DNA of 64,000 nt from Halorussus halobius (GTDB taxonomy: Archaea; Halobacteriota; Halobacteria; Halobacteriales; Haladaptataceae). Under the pieces are notes generated by a model that worked only from the letters and a program-made list of their open reading frames with translations, was not told where the DNA came from and did no database searches. Position 1 is the stretch's first letter, and each line of letters begins with the position of its first letter. This document shows, piece by piece, positions 36,463-44,136 of this stretch. The translations under genes were made by a program, and so were the position numbers. The stretch lies in NCBI RefSeq assembly GCF_004765805.1, contig NZ_SBIU01000004.1, forward strand, positions 186,001 to 250,000. The letters run 5' to 3'.

Positions 36463-37920
36463 CTACGCGGCCCGTCGCCGGATTCCGACGAGCGCGACGA
36501 ACAGGCCAGCGAGCGCCGCGAGCGGGGCGAATCCGGGAACGCCGGTCGAATTGTCGGCGTCGGTCGTCTCGTCGCCCGCGTCGACGTCGGCACCGCTCTC
36601 CGGAAGGTCGGTGGCGCGTCCGTCGTCGCCGTTCCCGGCCAGCGCGCCCTCCGTGGTGTCGTCGCCGGTCGCGCCGTCGGTCGTCTCCGGAGCCTGACCC
36701 TCGGCCCACCCGCTGACGTTTTCGAGCGTCCGGTGGCAGGCCGTCAGTCGGCTCTCGTTGGCGTGGAGGTTCGCGCCGCCGTCGATTTCGTAGGTTCCCG
36801 TGGCGTTCAGGTCCTCGGCGGTCGGGCCGCCGTGTTCGCCCGTCTGGAGCCGGGCGGCGTCGTATATCAGCCACGGCGCGTAGACCTCCCAGACCACCTC
36901 GCCCTCGGGGGTTACCTCGGCCACGCGGTGGTTCCTGGAGTCGGTGACCAGCGTGTCGCCGTCGGGGAGTCGGTCGGCGTCGCGGGGCCAGTCGAGGTCG
37001 CCGTCGAGCGTCCACGTCCGGTTCCAGCCGTCGGTGCCGTCGGTCGGGTCGCCCGCGAGTTCGTACTCCGCGATGCGGTCGTTCTCGCTGTCGCCGACGA
37101 GGATGGTGGGCGTGCCGTTCTCGCTTTCGAGGTAGTCGGGGTTGTGCTGCTCGTTCAGCACGTCTTTCTCGCCGTCCGCGCCGAGTTTCATCGCTATCTC
37201 GTCGGTCGAGCGGTTCACCACGATGGCCTGGTCGAAGTTCCGGGGCGAGGCGAGGTAGAGACCGTCGCCGATTCGGTCCACGTCGTTGACGTGGGTCCAG
37301 TCGTCGGTGTAGTTCTCCTCCAGTTGGTCGGGGTCGTAGTGGTCGTCGAACCGCCAGACCCACTCGAACTCACCGGTCGTGCGGTTGTACACCCGCAGGC
37401 TGTCGTCGTTCTCCCCCGTCTCCTCGTCGTAGTTTCGCATGTTGGCTATCAGAATCTCCTCGCCGCCGCCGATGAGGTCGGCGTCGTGGGTGTCGGCCAG
37501 GTCGAACGTCTGGCTCCAGACGCGCTCCTGCGTCCGGGGGTCGAACTCGTAGACCAGCGTCCGCTCGTCGGGCAGCGTCGCGGTCACGAAGACGTTGCCG
37601 TTCGCCAGCGGGTCGACGTCGTACCCCCACGTCACGTCGTACTTCTCGGCCATCCCGTGGACCCAGCGAATCTCGCCAGAAGGACCGACCCCGACCAGTT
37701 TCGCGGGGCGCTTGCCGCCGTCCTCGCCGAACTCGAACCCCTGCACGCTGACGACGGTCGTGCCGGTCGCTGGTTCGGTGACGGTCCCCGCACACGGGTT
37801 CGGTCGGTCGGCCGAACTCTGCGCGGAACCGGCCGGCACGGCCGCCACGGAGGCCACCATCGAGAGACAACACGCCAGAGCCACTGCGACGGCGAGCCGT
37901 CGCCGAGCGGGCGCGAACAT
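36463..37920 (-). CDS. Secreted arylsulfotransferase-like protein with PGF-CTERM-like anchor
   Basis: A 485-residue exported protein. The signal peptide is LAVAVALACCLSMVASVAAV. A six-bladed-propeller-like body shows DWTHVNDVDRIGDGLYLASP, LNEQHNPDYLESENGTPTIL and VGDSENDRIAEYE, characteristic of the arylsulfotransferase (ASST) family. The C-terminal Thr/Asp-rich stalk ends in VPGFAPLAALAGLFVALVGI plus RRRAA, an archaeosortase-type anchor. Bacterial ASST transfers sulfate between phenols through a His; here the reaction is uncertain and the protein may be a surface propeller. An AACTAAAAACC box sits ~30 bases upstream of 37920. Confidence 0.82.
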   Translation of the reverse strand: MFAPARRRLAVAVALACCLSMVASVAAVPAGSAQSSADRPNPCAGTVTEPATGTTVVSVQGFEFGEDGGKRPAKLVGVGPSGEIRWVHGMAEKYDVTWGYDVDPLANGNVFVTATLPDERTLVYEFDPRTQERVWSQTFDLADTHDADLIGGGEEILIANMRNYDEETGENDDSLRVYNRTTGEFEWVWRFDDHYDPDQLEENYTDDWTHVNDVDRIGDGLYLASPRNFDQAIVVNRSTDEIAMKLGADGEKDVLNEQHNPDYLESENGTPTILVGDSENDRIAEYELAGDPTDGTDGWNRTWTLDGDLDWPRDADRLPDGDTLVTDSRNHRVAEVTPEGEVVWEVYAPWLIYDAARLQTGEHGGPTAEDLNATGTYEIDGGANLHANESRLTACHRTLENVSGWAEGQAPETTDGATGDDTTEGALAGNGDDGRATDLPESGADVDAGDETTDADNSTGVPGFAPLAALAGLFVALVGIRRRAA

Positions 37921-38016
37921 GGTCCCAGCTATCGACGCTGGTCGGTTTTTAGTTACCGGTTGGCCCGCGCTCGACTCGGTGTCGTCGCCGGTCGAGCGAC
38001 GGCGGTTCGGACGCGA

Positions 38017-38736
38017 CTACCCCTCCGAGACCATCCCGAGCGTCCGGGTGTACCGGCGGAGCGTCTCGCCGTTCTCGTCGCGAAGCACCACCTGGAACTG
38101 CTTCTGGTCGGTGACGGCGGCGAGTTCGTCCTCGCCGACCGTGAACTCGAACGGCGGCGAGTCGTCGGTGTGGATGGTCTTCCCGCCGCTCTCGACGGCC
38201 ACCGAGTCGACGCCCGCCGACTCCGAGAGGTGGCAGTGGACCGCCCGCTCGTCGGTCGGCCCCGACTTGGTACACAGCAGGTCTGGGTTCACGTCGGCCC
38301 CCGCGTCGTCCAACGCGGCCCCGAAGTCGAACACCATGGGTCCGGTCGGGAACGTCCCGAGTATCACCACGACCGCGAGGAACGCCCCGAGCCCGACGTT
38401 CGGCAGTCGGCGGCCGATTCGGGTCTTCAGCCCGCCCCGCTTGCGCAACCTGACGGCGAGCGGGATGACGACGCTGTGGTGAATCGGCCCGTAGAGCAGG
38501 ACGACGAAGCCGTACGCCATCGGGTAGTGGAGGAACGTCCACGACGGCTGGTACGACAGCAGTATGTTCGACGCCGACCAGAGGAAGAACCCGAAGAACA
38601 CGAGCGCGCCGCTCTTGAGCGCGCGCCACGAGACGCTGTTGGCGTAGTAGACGGTCCGCAGCGTGTGCCACGCGTTCGAGACGACGCTCCGGGTCCACTC
38701 GACCGGTGACGGCGTCGTTACGGTTCGGTCACTCAT
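38017..38736 (-). CDS. Haloarchaeal membrane protein of unknown function
   Basis: A 239-residue protein. A cytoplasmic N terminus with WHTLRTVYYANSVSWRALKS is followed by three hydrophobic helices (about 40-60, 70-95, 115-135). A ~100-residue outward domain then has two Cys (DLLCTKSGPTDER, AVHCHLSE) and a beta-sandwich-like end (TDQKQFQVVLRDENGETLRR). Its 5' end is ~125 bases downstream of the heme-synthase-like gene on the same strand, so it could belong to the oxidoreductase operon or be separate. I recognise no family. Confidence 0.7.
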   Translation of the reverse strand: MSDRTVTTPSPVEWTRSVVSNAWHTLRTVYYANSVSWRALKSGALVFFGFFLWSASNILLSYQPSWTFLHYPMAYGFVVLLYGPIHHSVVIPLAVRLRKRGGLKTRIGRRLPNVGLGAFLAVVVILGTFPTGPMVFDFGAALDDAGADVNPDLLCTKSGPTDERAVHCHLSESAGVDSVAVESGGKTIHTDDSPPFEFTVGEDELAAVTDQKQFQVVLRDENGETLRRYTRTLGMVSEG

Positions 38737-38862
38737 CGTGTCGCGTCGCTCCAGTTCGTTCGGTCATGGTCGGTCGTTCGCCGTCAAGGACGGCCCTCCC
38801 GGTCGACGCTTGTCGCCCGGAACCGGAGGGGTTTCCCCCGAATCCGTTCGTCCGGTGGGCGC

Positions 38863-39993
38863 TCAGTCGTCGCCGGGGTCGCCGACCGACTCGGCGGGCG
38901 CGGACTCGCCCCGTCCAGCCGGCTCGCCGGTCGGGGTCGCGTCGCCCGACGCCGAGGCCGCGTCGCCGGGCGTCGGCGTCGCCTCGGCGGGCGACTCGTC
39001 CGGCGCGGGGAGCCACGTCCGGACCGACCGCCACTCGCCGCCGACCGCGCCGGACACGCCCCGGAGCGACGGCCGGGCGGTCCACAGCCGCACGAACAGC
39101 CAGAACGTCACCGGAGCCAGCACCGCCGTACCGGAGGTGAGGCCGTCGACCACGCCGTCGACGCCCCACGCTGCGAACAGCACGGTCAGGAACAGGTTCG
39201 AGGTGAAGAACGCACGGACTGCGGTCGCGTCGCTGCCCGAGCGGTGGTACTGGCGGTACGCCAGCAGGTACGCGGGCACCGCGCCGACGAACGCCGTCGC
39301 GTAGGCGACGCCGGCCAGCGGGAGCAGGAGCGCCGCGACCGCCACGGTGGCGAGCGCCGACGCGCCGGCCCGCCTGCGGACCACGGCGTCGGGCGCGACC
39401 ACGGGAAGCTTCGGGATGCCCGCCGCCTCGAAGTCGTCGCGGTACACCTGCGCCAGCGCCCACGCGTGGGCCGGCGTCCAGACGAACACCAGCGCGGCCG
39501 CGACCAGCGCGGCGGGTTCGAGCGGCCGGACCGCCGACCAGCCGGCCAGCACCGGGAACGAGCCGGCAGAGCCGCCCAGCACGGTGGCGACCCAGTGGCG
39601 GCGCTTGAGCGCGATCGTGTAGAGGCCGACGTAGGCGGCCACGCCGAGCCACATGTAGGCCACCGAGGTCGGCGAGACCGCGAGCAGGCCGACGGCCGTG
39701 CCCGCGACCAGCATGGCCGTCGCGAAGCCGAGCGCGACGCGGGGCGATAGCTCCCCCCGCGGCAGGGGTCGGTCGGCGGTCCGCTCCATCCGCCGGTCGA
39801 CGTCCCGGTCGTACCAGCAGTTGAGCGCGGCCGCGCCGCCGGCCATGCACAGGCCCGCGAGGACGAATCCGGCGAACGCGACCGGGCCGAGTCCGCCGGC
39901 CGCCAGCGCGCCGGACGCGCCGGTCAGGCAGAGGAGCGCGGCGATGCGGGGCTTCAACAGCGAGAGCAGCCGGGCGAGGAGTGTGCGCGTCAC
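38863..39993 (-). CDS. ctaB: UbiA-family prenyltransferase, probable heme o synthase
   Basis: A 376-residue integral membrane prenyltransferase with about nine helices. The Asp-rich diphosphate motif is ALNCWYDRDVDRRMERTADR with the following PLP, as in protoheme IX farnesyltransferase (CtaB/COX10). FVWTPAHAWALAQVYRDDFE is the second, substrate-side motif with its Asp pair. It would attach a farnesyl group to heme b to make heme o. The position seven bases after oxidoreductase subunit I implies the heme serves that enzyme. The last ~65 residues are a disordered acidic Pro/Ala/Glu tail unusual for the family. The first ATG at 39993 fits well. Confidence 0.88.
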   Translation of the reverse strand: MTRTLLARLLSLLKPRIAALLCLTGASGALAAGGLGPVAFAGFVLAGLCMAGGAAALNCWYDRDVDRRMERTADRPLPRGELSPRVALGFATAMLVAGTAVGLLAVSPTSVAYMWLGVAAYVGLYTIALKRRHWVATVLGGSAGSFPVLAGWSAVRPLEPAALVAAALVFVWTPAHAWALAQVYRDDFEAAGIPKLPVVAPDAVVRRRAGASALATVAVAALLLPLAGVAYATAFVGAVPAYLLAYRQYHRSGSDATAVRAFFTSNLFLTVLFAAWGVDGVVDGLTSGTAVLAPVTFWLFVRLWTARPSLRGVSGAVGGEWRSVRTWLPAPDESPAEATPTPGDAASASGDATPTGEPAGRGESAPAESVGDPGDD

Positions 39994-40000
39994 TCGCGAA

Positions 40001-41884
40001 TCAGCCCCCGATGCTCCACAGTTGGCTGAGCAGGTACCAGTTGAGCGCGTAGGTGACGACGAACGTGGCGAAAAAGACCAGCGTGAGCAGGAAGGTGCCC
40101 CGCATGCTCATCGCGTGGACCGCGAGGCCGCCGGCGTCGCCGTCCGTCGCACTCCCGTCGCCGGTCGCGGTCCCGTCGTCGGTCGCCGGTTCGTCGCCAT
40201 CGGCGGCGTCCTCGCTCGTCGCTTCCCCGTCGTCGGCCGCCGGTTCGTCGTCCTCGCGGCTCGCGTCCTCGCCTGCCGGCTCCCCGTCGGCGTCGCCACC
40301 GCCGTCGGCCGCGACGATGGGGCCGGCTCCGGTCGGGGCCGGCTCGCCCTCGTAGTCGTCGCCGAACAGCAGCGAGCCGACCGCGAGCGCGAGGAACAGC
40401 CCGCCGCCGGCGACGGCGAGGACGGCGGCGACCCCGAAGATGGCGAACAGCGGCTCGGCCGCCGCGAAGTCGAACTCCGTGCCGGGGATGTCGGTGACCG
40501 ACGGGTGGCGTCGGGGGACGCCGTAGAGGACGCCCAGGTACATCATCATCAGGCAGACGACGCCCATCGCGCCGCCGTAGAGGTACGGCTGAATCGTCGC
40601 CAGCGGCTTGGCGACCCACTCCCTGCGGAAGACGAGGCGTATCACGTAGTACAGCAGGCCCATGAACGCCAGCGTCGTGCCCAGCACCACCGTCGCGTGG
40701 AAGTGGCCGGGCGTGGCGAGCGTGTTGTGCCACGTCACGTTGAGCTGCATCTGGCCCATCATGACGCCGGTGATGCCGCCGAGGAACCCGAACATCACGA
40801 TGCTCAGGATGGTCGCGGAGAAGCCGGGGTCCTTCCACGGCGACGACCAGAGCCAGCCGAAGGTGCCGCCGCCCTCGTTTCTGGCCCGGCGGCCGACTTC
40901 GAGGCCGGCCGGGATGGCGAACGCGTGAATCATGGACGCGATGACCGCGCCGTACGCCGCGTAGGAGGTGTTCCACACGCGCCACGCCGACGAGAGGCCG
41001 GGGTCGGACATCAGGTGGTGGGCCGCGCCCATGTTGATGAAAAACAGGTAGAGGACGAACGCGGTCCGGGACACCTTCTCGCTGGCGACGACCGCGCCGC
41101 CGACGACGTGAGTCATGAAGTACCACACCGTTATCATCGCCAGCAGGTTTATCTGCTGTGTGCCGTGGCCCAGAATCCAGTACATCTGGCGGTACCACGC
41201 CGGGTCGAGGAACTCCACGACCCCGATGCGCCAGAAGTACGTCGGGACGAACGTGATGAGTCCGCCCACGATGGCCTCGGCCGCGACGATGGCCGCGATG
41301 AACCCGCCGAAGGTGACCAGCGGGAGGGTCGCGTTCGGCTTCGCGCGCTTCTCCTTCCATATCGTCGCGAGGAAGGGGACGGCCGCCACGAGCGCGCCCA
41401 CGAGGAACACGACCACGCCGAGGTAGAAGTCGGCCGACGACGGGAGCGGCACGTAGGAGGTCAGAAGCGGAGCCTGATTCGGCTGGTCGGTGGTCCAGAT
41501 GGCGTAGTTTATCACCAGCGCGCCGACCACCATCACGGCGTAGGCGACCTTCGCCACCGACTTCATCGCCAGCTTCCGGCCGAGGACGAACGGGCCGGCC
41601 ACGTAGAGGATGGCGACCTCCATGAATATCATCCAGAAGATGAGCAGGTTCCACGCGTGGATGCTGGTGTACGTGTAGAAGTCCTCGGCCCCGAGGAGGC
41701 CGACCGCCTCCCACCGGGTCATCGCCACGAAGAAGGCGAAGATGCCGCCCACGAGCAGCGCCACGACGCTCGTGAGGCCGTAGAGTTTCACCATGTTCTC
41801 GGCCGACCGGTGGATGTTCAGCCCGGTCACCGAGCAGGTCCGGAAGCCGTCGGCGTCGTAGTCGCCGCGGAAGCGTCCCAACAT
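40001..41884 (-). CDS. Heme-copper oxidoreductase subunit I with atypical active site (HGTQQ)
   Basis: A 627-residue catalytic subunit of a heme-copper oxidoreductase, about 12 helices plus one extra. Low-spin heme ligands are His76 (YTSIHAWNL) and His396; the high-spin heme ligand is His394 in TPGHFHATVV; the copper (or iron) ligands are His240 and His289-His290 (GAAHHLMSDPG). In oxygen reductases of the A and B types the first metal His begins HPxxY, whose Tyr is covalently linked. Here it is H240-G-T-Q-Q244, so Tyr is replaced by Gln. The THHQFADPG-like segment places it near the B (ba3/cba) branch. An acidic linker (~500-590) leads to a final extra helix (GTFLLTLVFFATFVVTYALN). It may reduce O2 or NO. 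Confidence 0.85.
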   Translation of the reverse strand: MLGRFRGDYDADGFRTCSVTGLNIHRSAENMVKLYGLTSVVALLVGGIFAFFVAMTRWEAVGLLGAEDFYTYTSIHAWNLLIFWMIFMEVAILYVAGPFVLGRKLAMKSVAKVAYAVMVVGALVINYAIWTTDQPNQAPLLTSYVPLPSSADFYLGVVVFLVGALVAAVPFLATIWKEKRAKPNATLPLVTFGGFIAAIVAAEAIVGGLITFVPTYFWRIGVVEFLDPAWYRQMYWILGHGTQQINLLAMITVWYFMTHVVGGAVVASEKVSRTAFVLYLFFINMGAAHHLMSDPGLSSAWRVWNTSYAAYGAVIASMIHAFAIPAGLEVGRRARNEGGGTFGWLWSSPWKDPGFSATILSIVMFGFLGGITGVMMGQMQLNVTWHNTLATPGHFHATVVLGTTLAFMGLLYYVIRLVFRREWVAKPLATIQPYLYGGAMGVVCLMMMYLGVLYGVPRRHPSVTDIPGTEFDFAAAEPLFAIFGVAAVLAVAGGGLFLALAVGSLLFGDDYEGEPAPTGAGPIVAADGGGDADGEPAGEDASREDDEPAADDGEATSEDAADGDEPATDDGTATGDGSATDGDAGGLAVHAMSMRGTFLLTLVFFATFVVTYALNWYLLSQLWSIGG

Positions 41885-41888
41885 GAAA

Positions 41889-42428
41889 TCACTCCCGCAC
41901 CGTGAACGCGCCGTGCATTGTTCGGTGGCCGACGCCGCAGAACTCGTTGCAGACGACGTGGTACGTGCCGGGGTCGTCGAACTCCATCTCGACGACCCAC
42001 TCGTACTCGGGCAGCACCTGCAGCGACATCTGCTTGCTCAGGGTGTCGCCCTTCCGGACCGAGAACCCGTGCTGGACGTCGTACGAGCCGATGTGGAACT
42101 TGTAGCTCTCGCCGGCCTCCAGCACCGCCGGGAGGCCGTCCCAGCCGTAGCGCATCGCGCCGACGAACACGTCCTCGCTCGGGGGCACCAGCCCGTCGTC
42201 GGTCTCCTCGGCCTCCTCCTTGTAGGCCGCGACCTTCTCGCGGTAGTCCTCGGGGGTGACGCGCTCGGTCGGCCCGGTGGGGTTCTGGTCGCCGAGCTGG
42301 GTCCAGCCGGCCATCCAGCCGAACAGCACGGCGGCCCAGCCGCCGCTGATGCCGAGCCAGATGGTCTCCCGACGATTGACCTTCTCGGACCACCAGTCGC
42401 CGTCGGGGGAGTCGAGCGGCGAGCGCAT
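41889..42428 (-). CDS. Heme-copper oxidoreductase subunit II with intact CuA site
   Basis: A 179-residue subunit II with one N-terminal membrane helix (ETIWLGISGGWAAVLFGWMA) and an outward cupredoxin domain. The binuclear CuA ligands are all present: His120 (DVQHGF), Cys160, Glu162, Cys164, His168 and Met171 in CNEFCGVGHRTMHG. It therefore accepts electrons from a small soluble or anchored donor, in haloarchaea usually a halocyanin, and passes them to subunit I. Four bases separate its stop from the subunit I start. The segment TPEDYREKVAAYKEEAEETD is an acidic insertion before the cupredoxin fold. Intact CuA rules out a quinol-only enzyme. Confidence 0.93.
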   Translation of the reverse strand: MRSPLDSPDGDWWSEKVNRRETIWLGISGGWAAVLFGWMAGWTQLGDQNPTGPTERVTPEDYREKVAAYKEEAEETDDGLVPPSEDVFVGAMRYGWDGLPAVLEAGESYKFHIGSYDVQHGFSVRKGDTLSKQMSLQVLPEYEWVVEMEFDDPGTYHVVCNEFCGVGHRTMHGAFTVRE

Positions 42429-42431
42429 GGC

Positions 42432-42593
42432 TCACCCCATCCCCACGGTCAGCAGGTCGATCAGCCCCCAGACGATGTACGACAGCGTGAAAAACAGCAG
42501 GGCGGCACCCGCCAACAGCCAGATGCTGTCGTACAGTTGCTGGGGCCACGGTACGGACTCCGGGCTCGATTCGTCGGTCGGTGTCGCGGTCAT
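42432..42593 (-). CDS. Small single-helix subunit of the heme-copper oxidoreductase (CbaD-like)
   Basis: A 53-residue ORF with a polar start (MTATPTDESSPESVPWPQQL), one membrane helix (SIWLLAGAALLFFTLSYIVW) and a short end. It lies three bases upstream of subunit II and opens the operon. The order small subunit, subunit II, subunit I parallels the cbaDBAC layout known for a haloarchaeal ba3 oxidase. It probably stabilises the complex. Too short for homology to prove; position and topology carry the call. Confidence 0.7.
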   Translation of the reverse strand: MTATPTDESSPESVPWPQQLYDSIWLLAGAALLFFTLSYIVWGLIDLLTVGMG

Positions 42594-42729
42594 CACGCTC
42601 GAAACTCGTCCGAACGCGACAGTGGCTCTTCCCCCGAACGTGTTTCCTGCCGGTCCCAGCCGACGGGAACGCCGCGCAGATGTTCGCGACGCGCTCGGGT
42701 GCCGCCGAGGCGTTCGGTCGCCGCCGCGC

Positions 42730-43374
42730 TCAGTCGCCGCCGATTCGCGCGACCCGGGCCTCGCCGGAGGCGGCGTCGATGTGGACGTTGAAGGCTCCGC
42801 CGTCGTCGGTCCGGACCCGAACTATCCACGTGTTGCTCTCCCGGTAGGGGTCCTCGGGTATCCCGGCGACGTCGTGGCCCTCCTCCCGGACGGCCTCGCG
42901 GGCGCGCTCGACGGCGGTCTCGTCGTCGCGGACCGCCCGGCGCTGGCGCGCGAGGTTGACCGTCAGCACGGGCACCTCGCTGGTGCGGACGACCTGCTCG
43001 GTCACGCTCCCGAGGACGTACCGGTCGACGCCCGAGCGCCCGTGGGTCCCCATCACGAGTACGTCGGCGTCCGCCTCGTCGGCGTAGGACACGATGGTCT
43101 CGGCGGGCGACCCCTCCTCGATGGCGGTGACTACCTCGACGCCCCGGTCGTCGCCCGCCTCGACGATGCGCCGGGTCGCGTCCTCGCCCTCCTCGCGGCG
43201 CGCGCTCCGGGTCTCCTCGCGGCCGGACTCGGACGGCTGGTAGTTCAGCGCCTTCTCGTCGACGACGTACAGCGCGTGGACGGTCGCGCCGGCCAGTTCC
43301 GCGAGGTCGAACGCCTGCGAGACGACTGCCGACTGGTCGCTCCCGTCGGTCGGGACGAGGATGCGGTCGTACAT
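42730..43374 (-). CDS. Universal stress protein fused to a PepSY-like C-terminal domain
   Basis: A 214-residue protein. Residues 1-140 are a complete UspA domain: MYDRILVPTDGSDQSAVVSQ, and the ATP-binding MGTHGRSGVDRYVLGSVTEQ ending VPVLTV. After an Arg/Glu linker comes an added ~50-residue unit, ESNTWIVRVRTDDGGAFNVH and IDAASGEARVARIGGD, which resembles a PepSY-type fold. The G-x2-G-x9-G-S pattern implies nucleotide binding. It lies 136 bases upstream of the oxidoreductase operon on the same strand; a functional link is speculative. Confidence 0.85.
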   Translation of the reverse strand: MYDRILVPTDGSDQSAVVSQAFDLAELAGATVHALYVVDEKALNYQPSESGREETRSARREEGEDATRRIVEAGDDRGVEVVTAIEEGSPAETIVSYADEADADVLVMGTHGRSGVDRYVLGSVTEQVVRTSEVPVLTVNLARQRRAVRDDETAVERAREAVREEGHDVAGIPEDPYRESNTWIVRVRTDDGGAFNVHIDAASGEARVARIGGD

Positions 43375-43512
43375 GGAACGGGGTTCGACCCCGACGGTCA
43401 AAAGTCCCGTCGCTGTGCGCCCGGCCGTCGTTCGGGGTCGCCGATTCCGCGCGCGAGCGGGAGGCCGCCGACTCACGGGACGAAACGTCGTCCCGCGACC
43501 ACCGACGGACGC

Positions 43513-43956
43513 CTACGATTCGTTTTCGGAGTCCTCGGAAAGGTCGAACGCGATGTCGTTCGGGGTATCCGGGTCGAACATCCGCGTCGTTTCCTCGAAC
43601 GAGGAACCGTCCGTCAATTCGAGCGTCGTCTGTTCGGTCTTCCCCTCGCGGTCGTTCTCGTATTCGAGCGCCGCAGCCGTAATCTCGCCGGTCTCCACGT
43701 TCCGCACGATGGCGAGATGGCCCTCGTCGGCGTCGGTGTCGGCGAGCGGAACGTCGGCGAGGACGACGTTTTCCGCACCATCGACACGAGCAACCATTGC
43801 TTCCTCGGGGCGCAACGCTTCGCCGCGCCGGAGTACTTCCTCCTTCAGTTGGCCGTATTCCGGTTCTTTCGAGAGGGCTTCGAGTATCCGTTGTGCCTCA
43901 TCACCTTCGAGTCTCGTGACGAGTTGGTCGTCATCTGTTGGTAAATCCGATGGCAT
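43513..43956 (-). CDS. Stand-alone halocin immunity-like protein (paralogue of the halocin precursor N-terminal domain)
   Basis: A 147-residue acidic protein without signal peptide. From residue ~11 to ~122 it is nearly collinear with residues ~50-160 of the neighbouring halocin-like precursor. Shared strings include EGDEAQR, LSKEP, PLADTDAD, GHLAIVRN and ETGEITAAALEYEN, then ELTDGSSFEE. It lacks the Cys-rich C terminus. In the halocin C8 system the N-terminal part of the precursor acts as the immunity protein, so a free cytosolic copy could add self-protection; this is inference. A strong GGAGGAGG ribosome-binding site lies a few bases before the ATG, unusual for mostly leaderless haloarchaeal genes. 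Confidence 0.72.
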   Translation of the reverse strand: MPSDLPTDDDQLVTRLEGDEAQRILEALSKEPEYGQLKEEVLRRGEALRPEEAMVARVDGAENVVLADVPLADTDADEGHLAIVRNVETGEITAAALEYENDREGKTEQTTLELTDGSSFEETTRMFDPDTPNDIAFDLSEDSENES

Positions 43957-43972
43957 TGTTCCTCCTCCTACA
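43957..43972 (-). promoter_or_regulatory. Strong Shine-Dalgarno ahead of the immunity-like gene
   Basis: Reading the minus strand, TTGTAGGAGGAGGAAC directly precedes ATG at 43956. The GGAGGAGG core is complementary to the 16S 3' end and marks a leadered transcript. Confidence 0.7.
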
Positions 43973-44136
43973 AGGATGTTAACTGGAAACCTCTCGACTT
44001 CGGTGGAAAGGTTTCGCTGTAAATCACTATTTCTATGGTCGGACTTAATACCTCTGCAAGAACCTATTAAATACTTTATTTAATATACAGATACTATAAA
44101 TAACTGTCTGTGAGTTATTTGCGGTGAAATAGGAAC

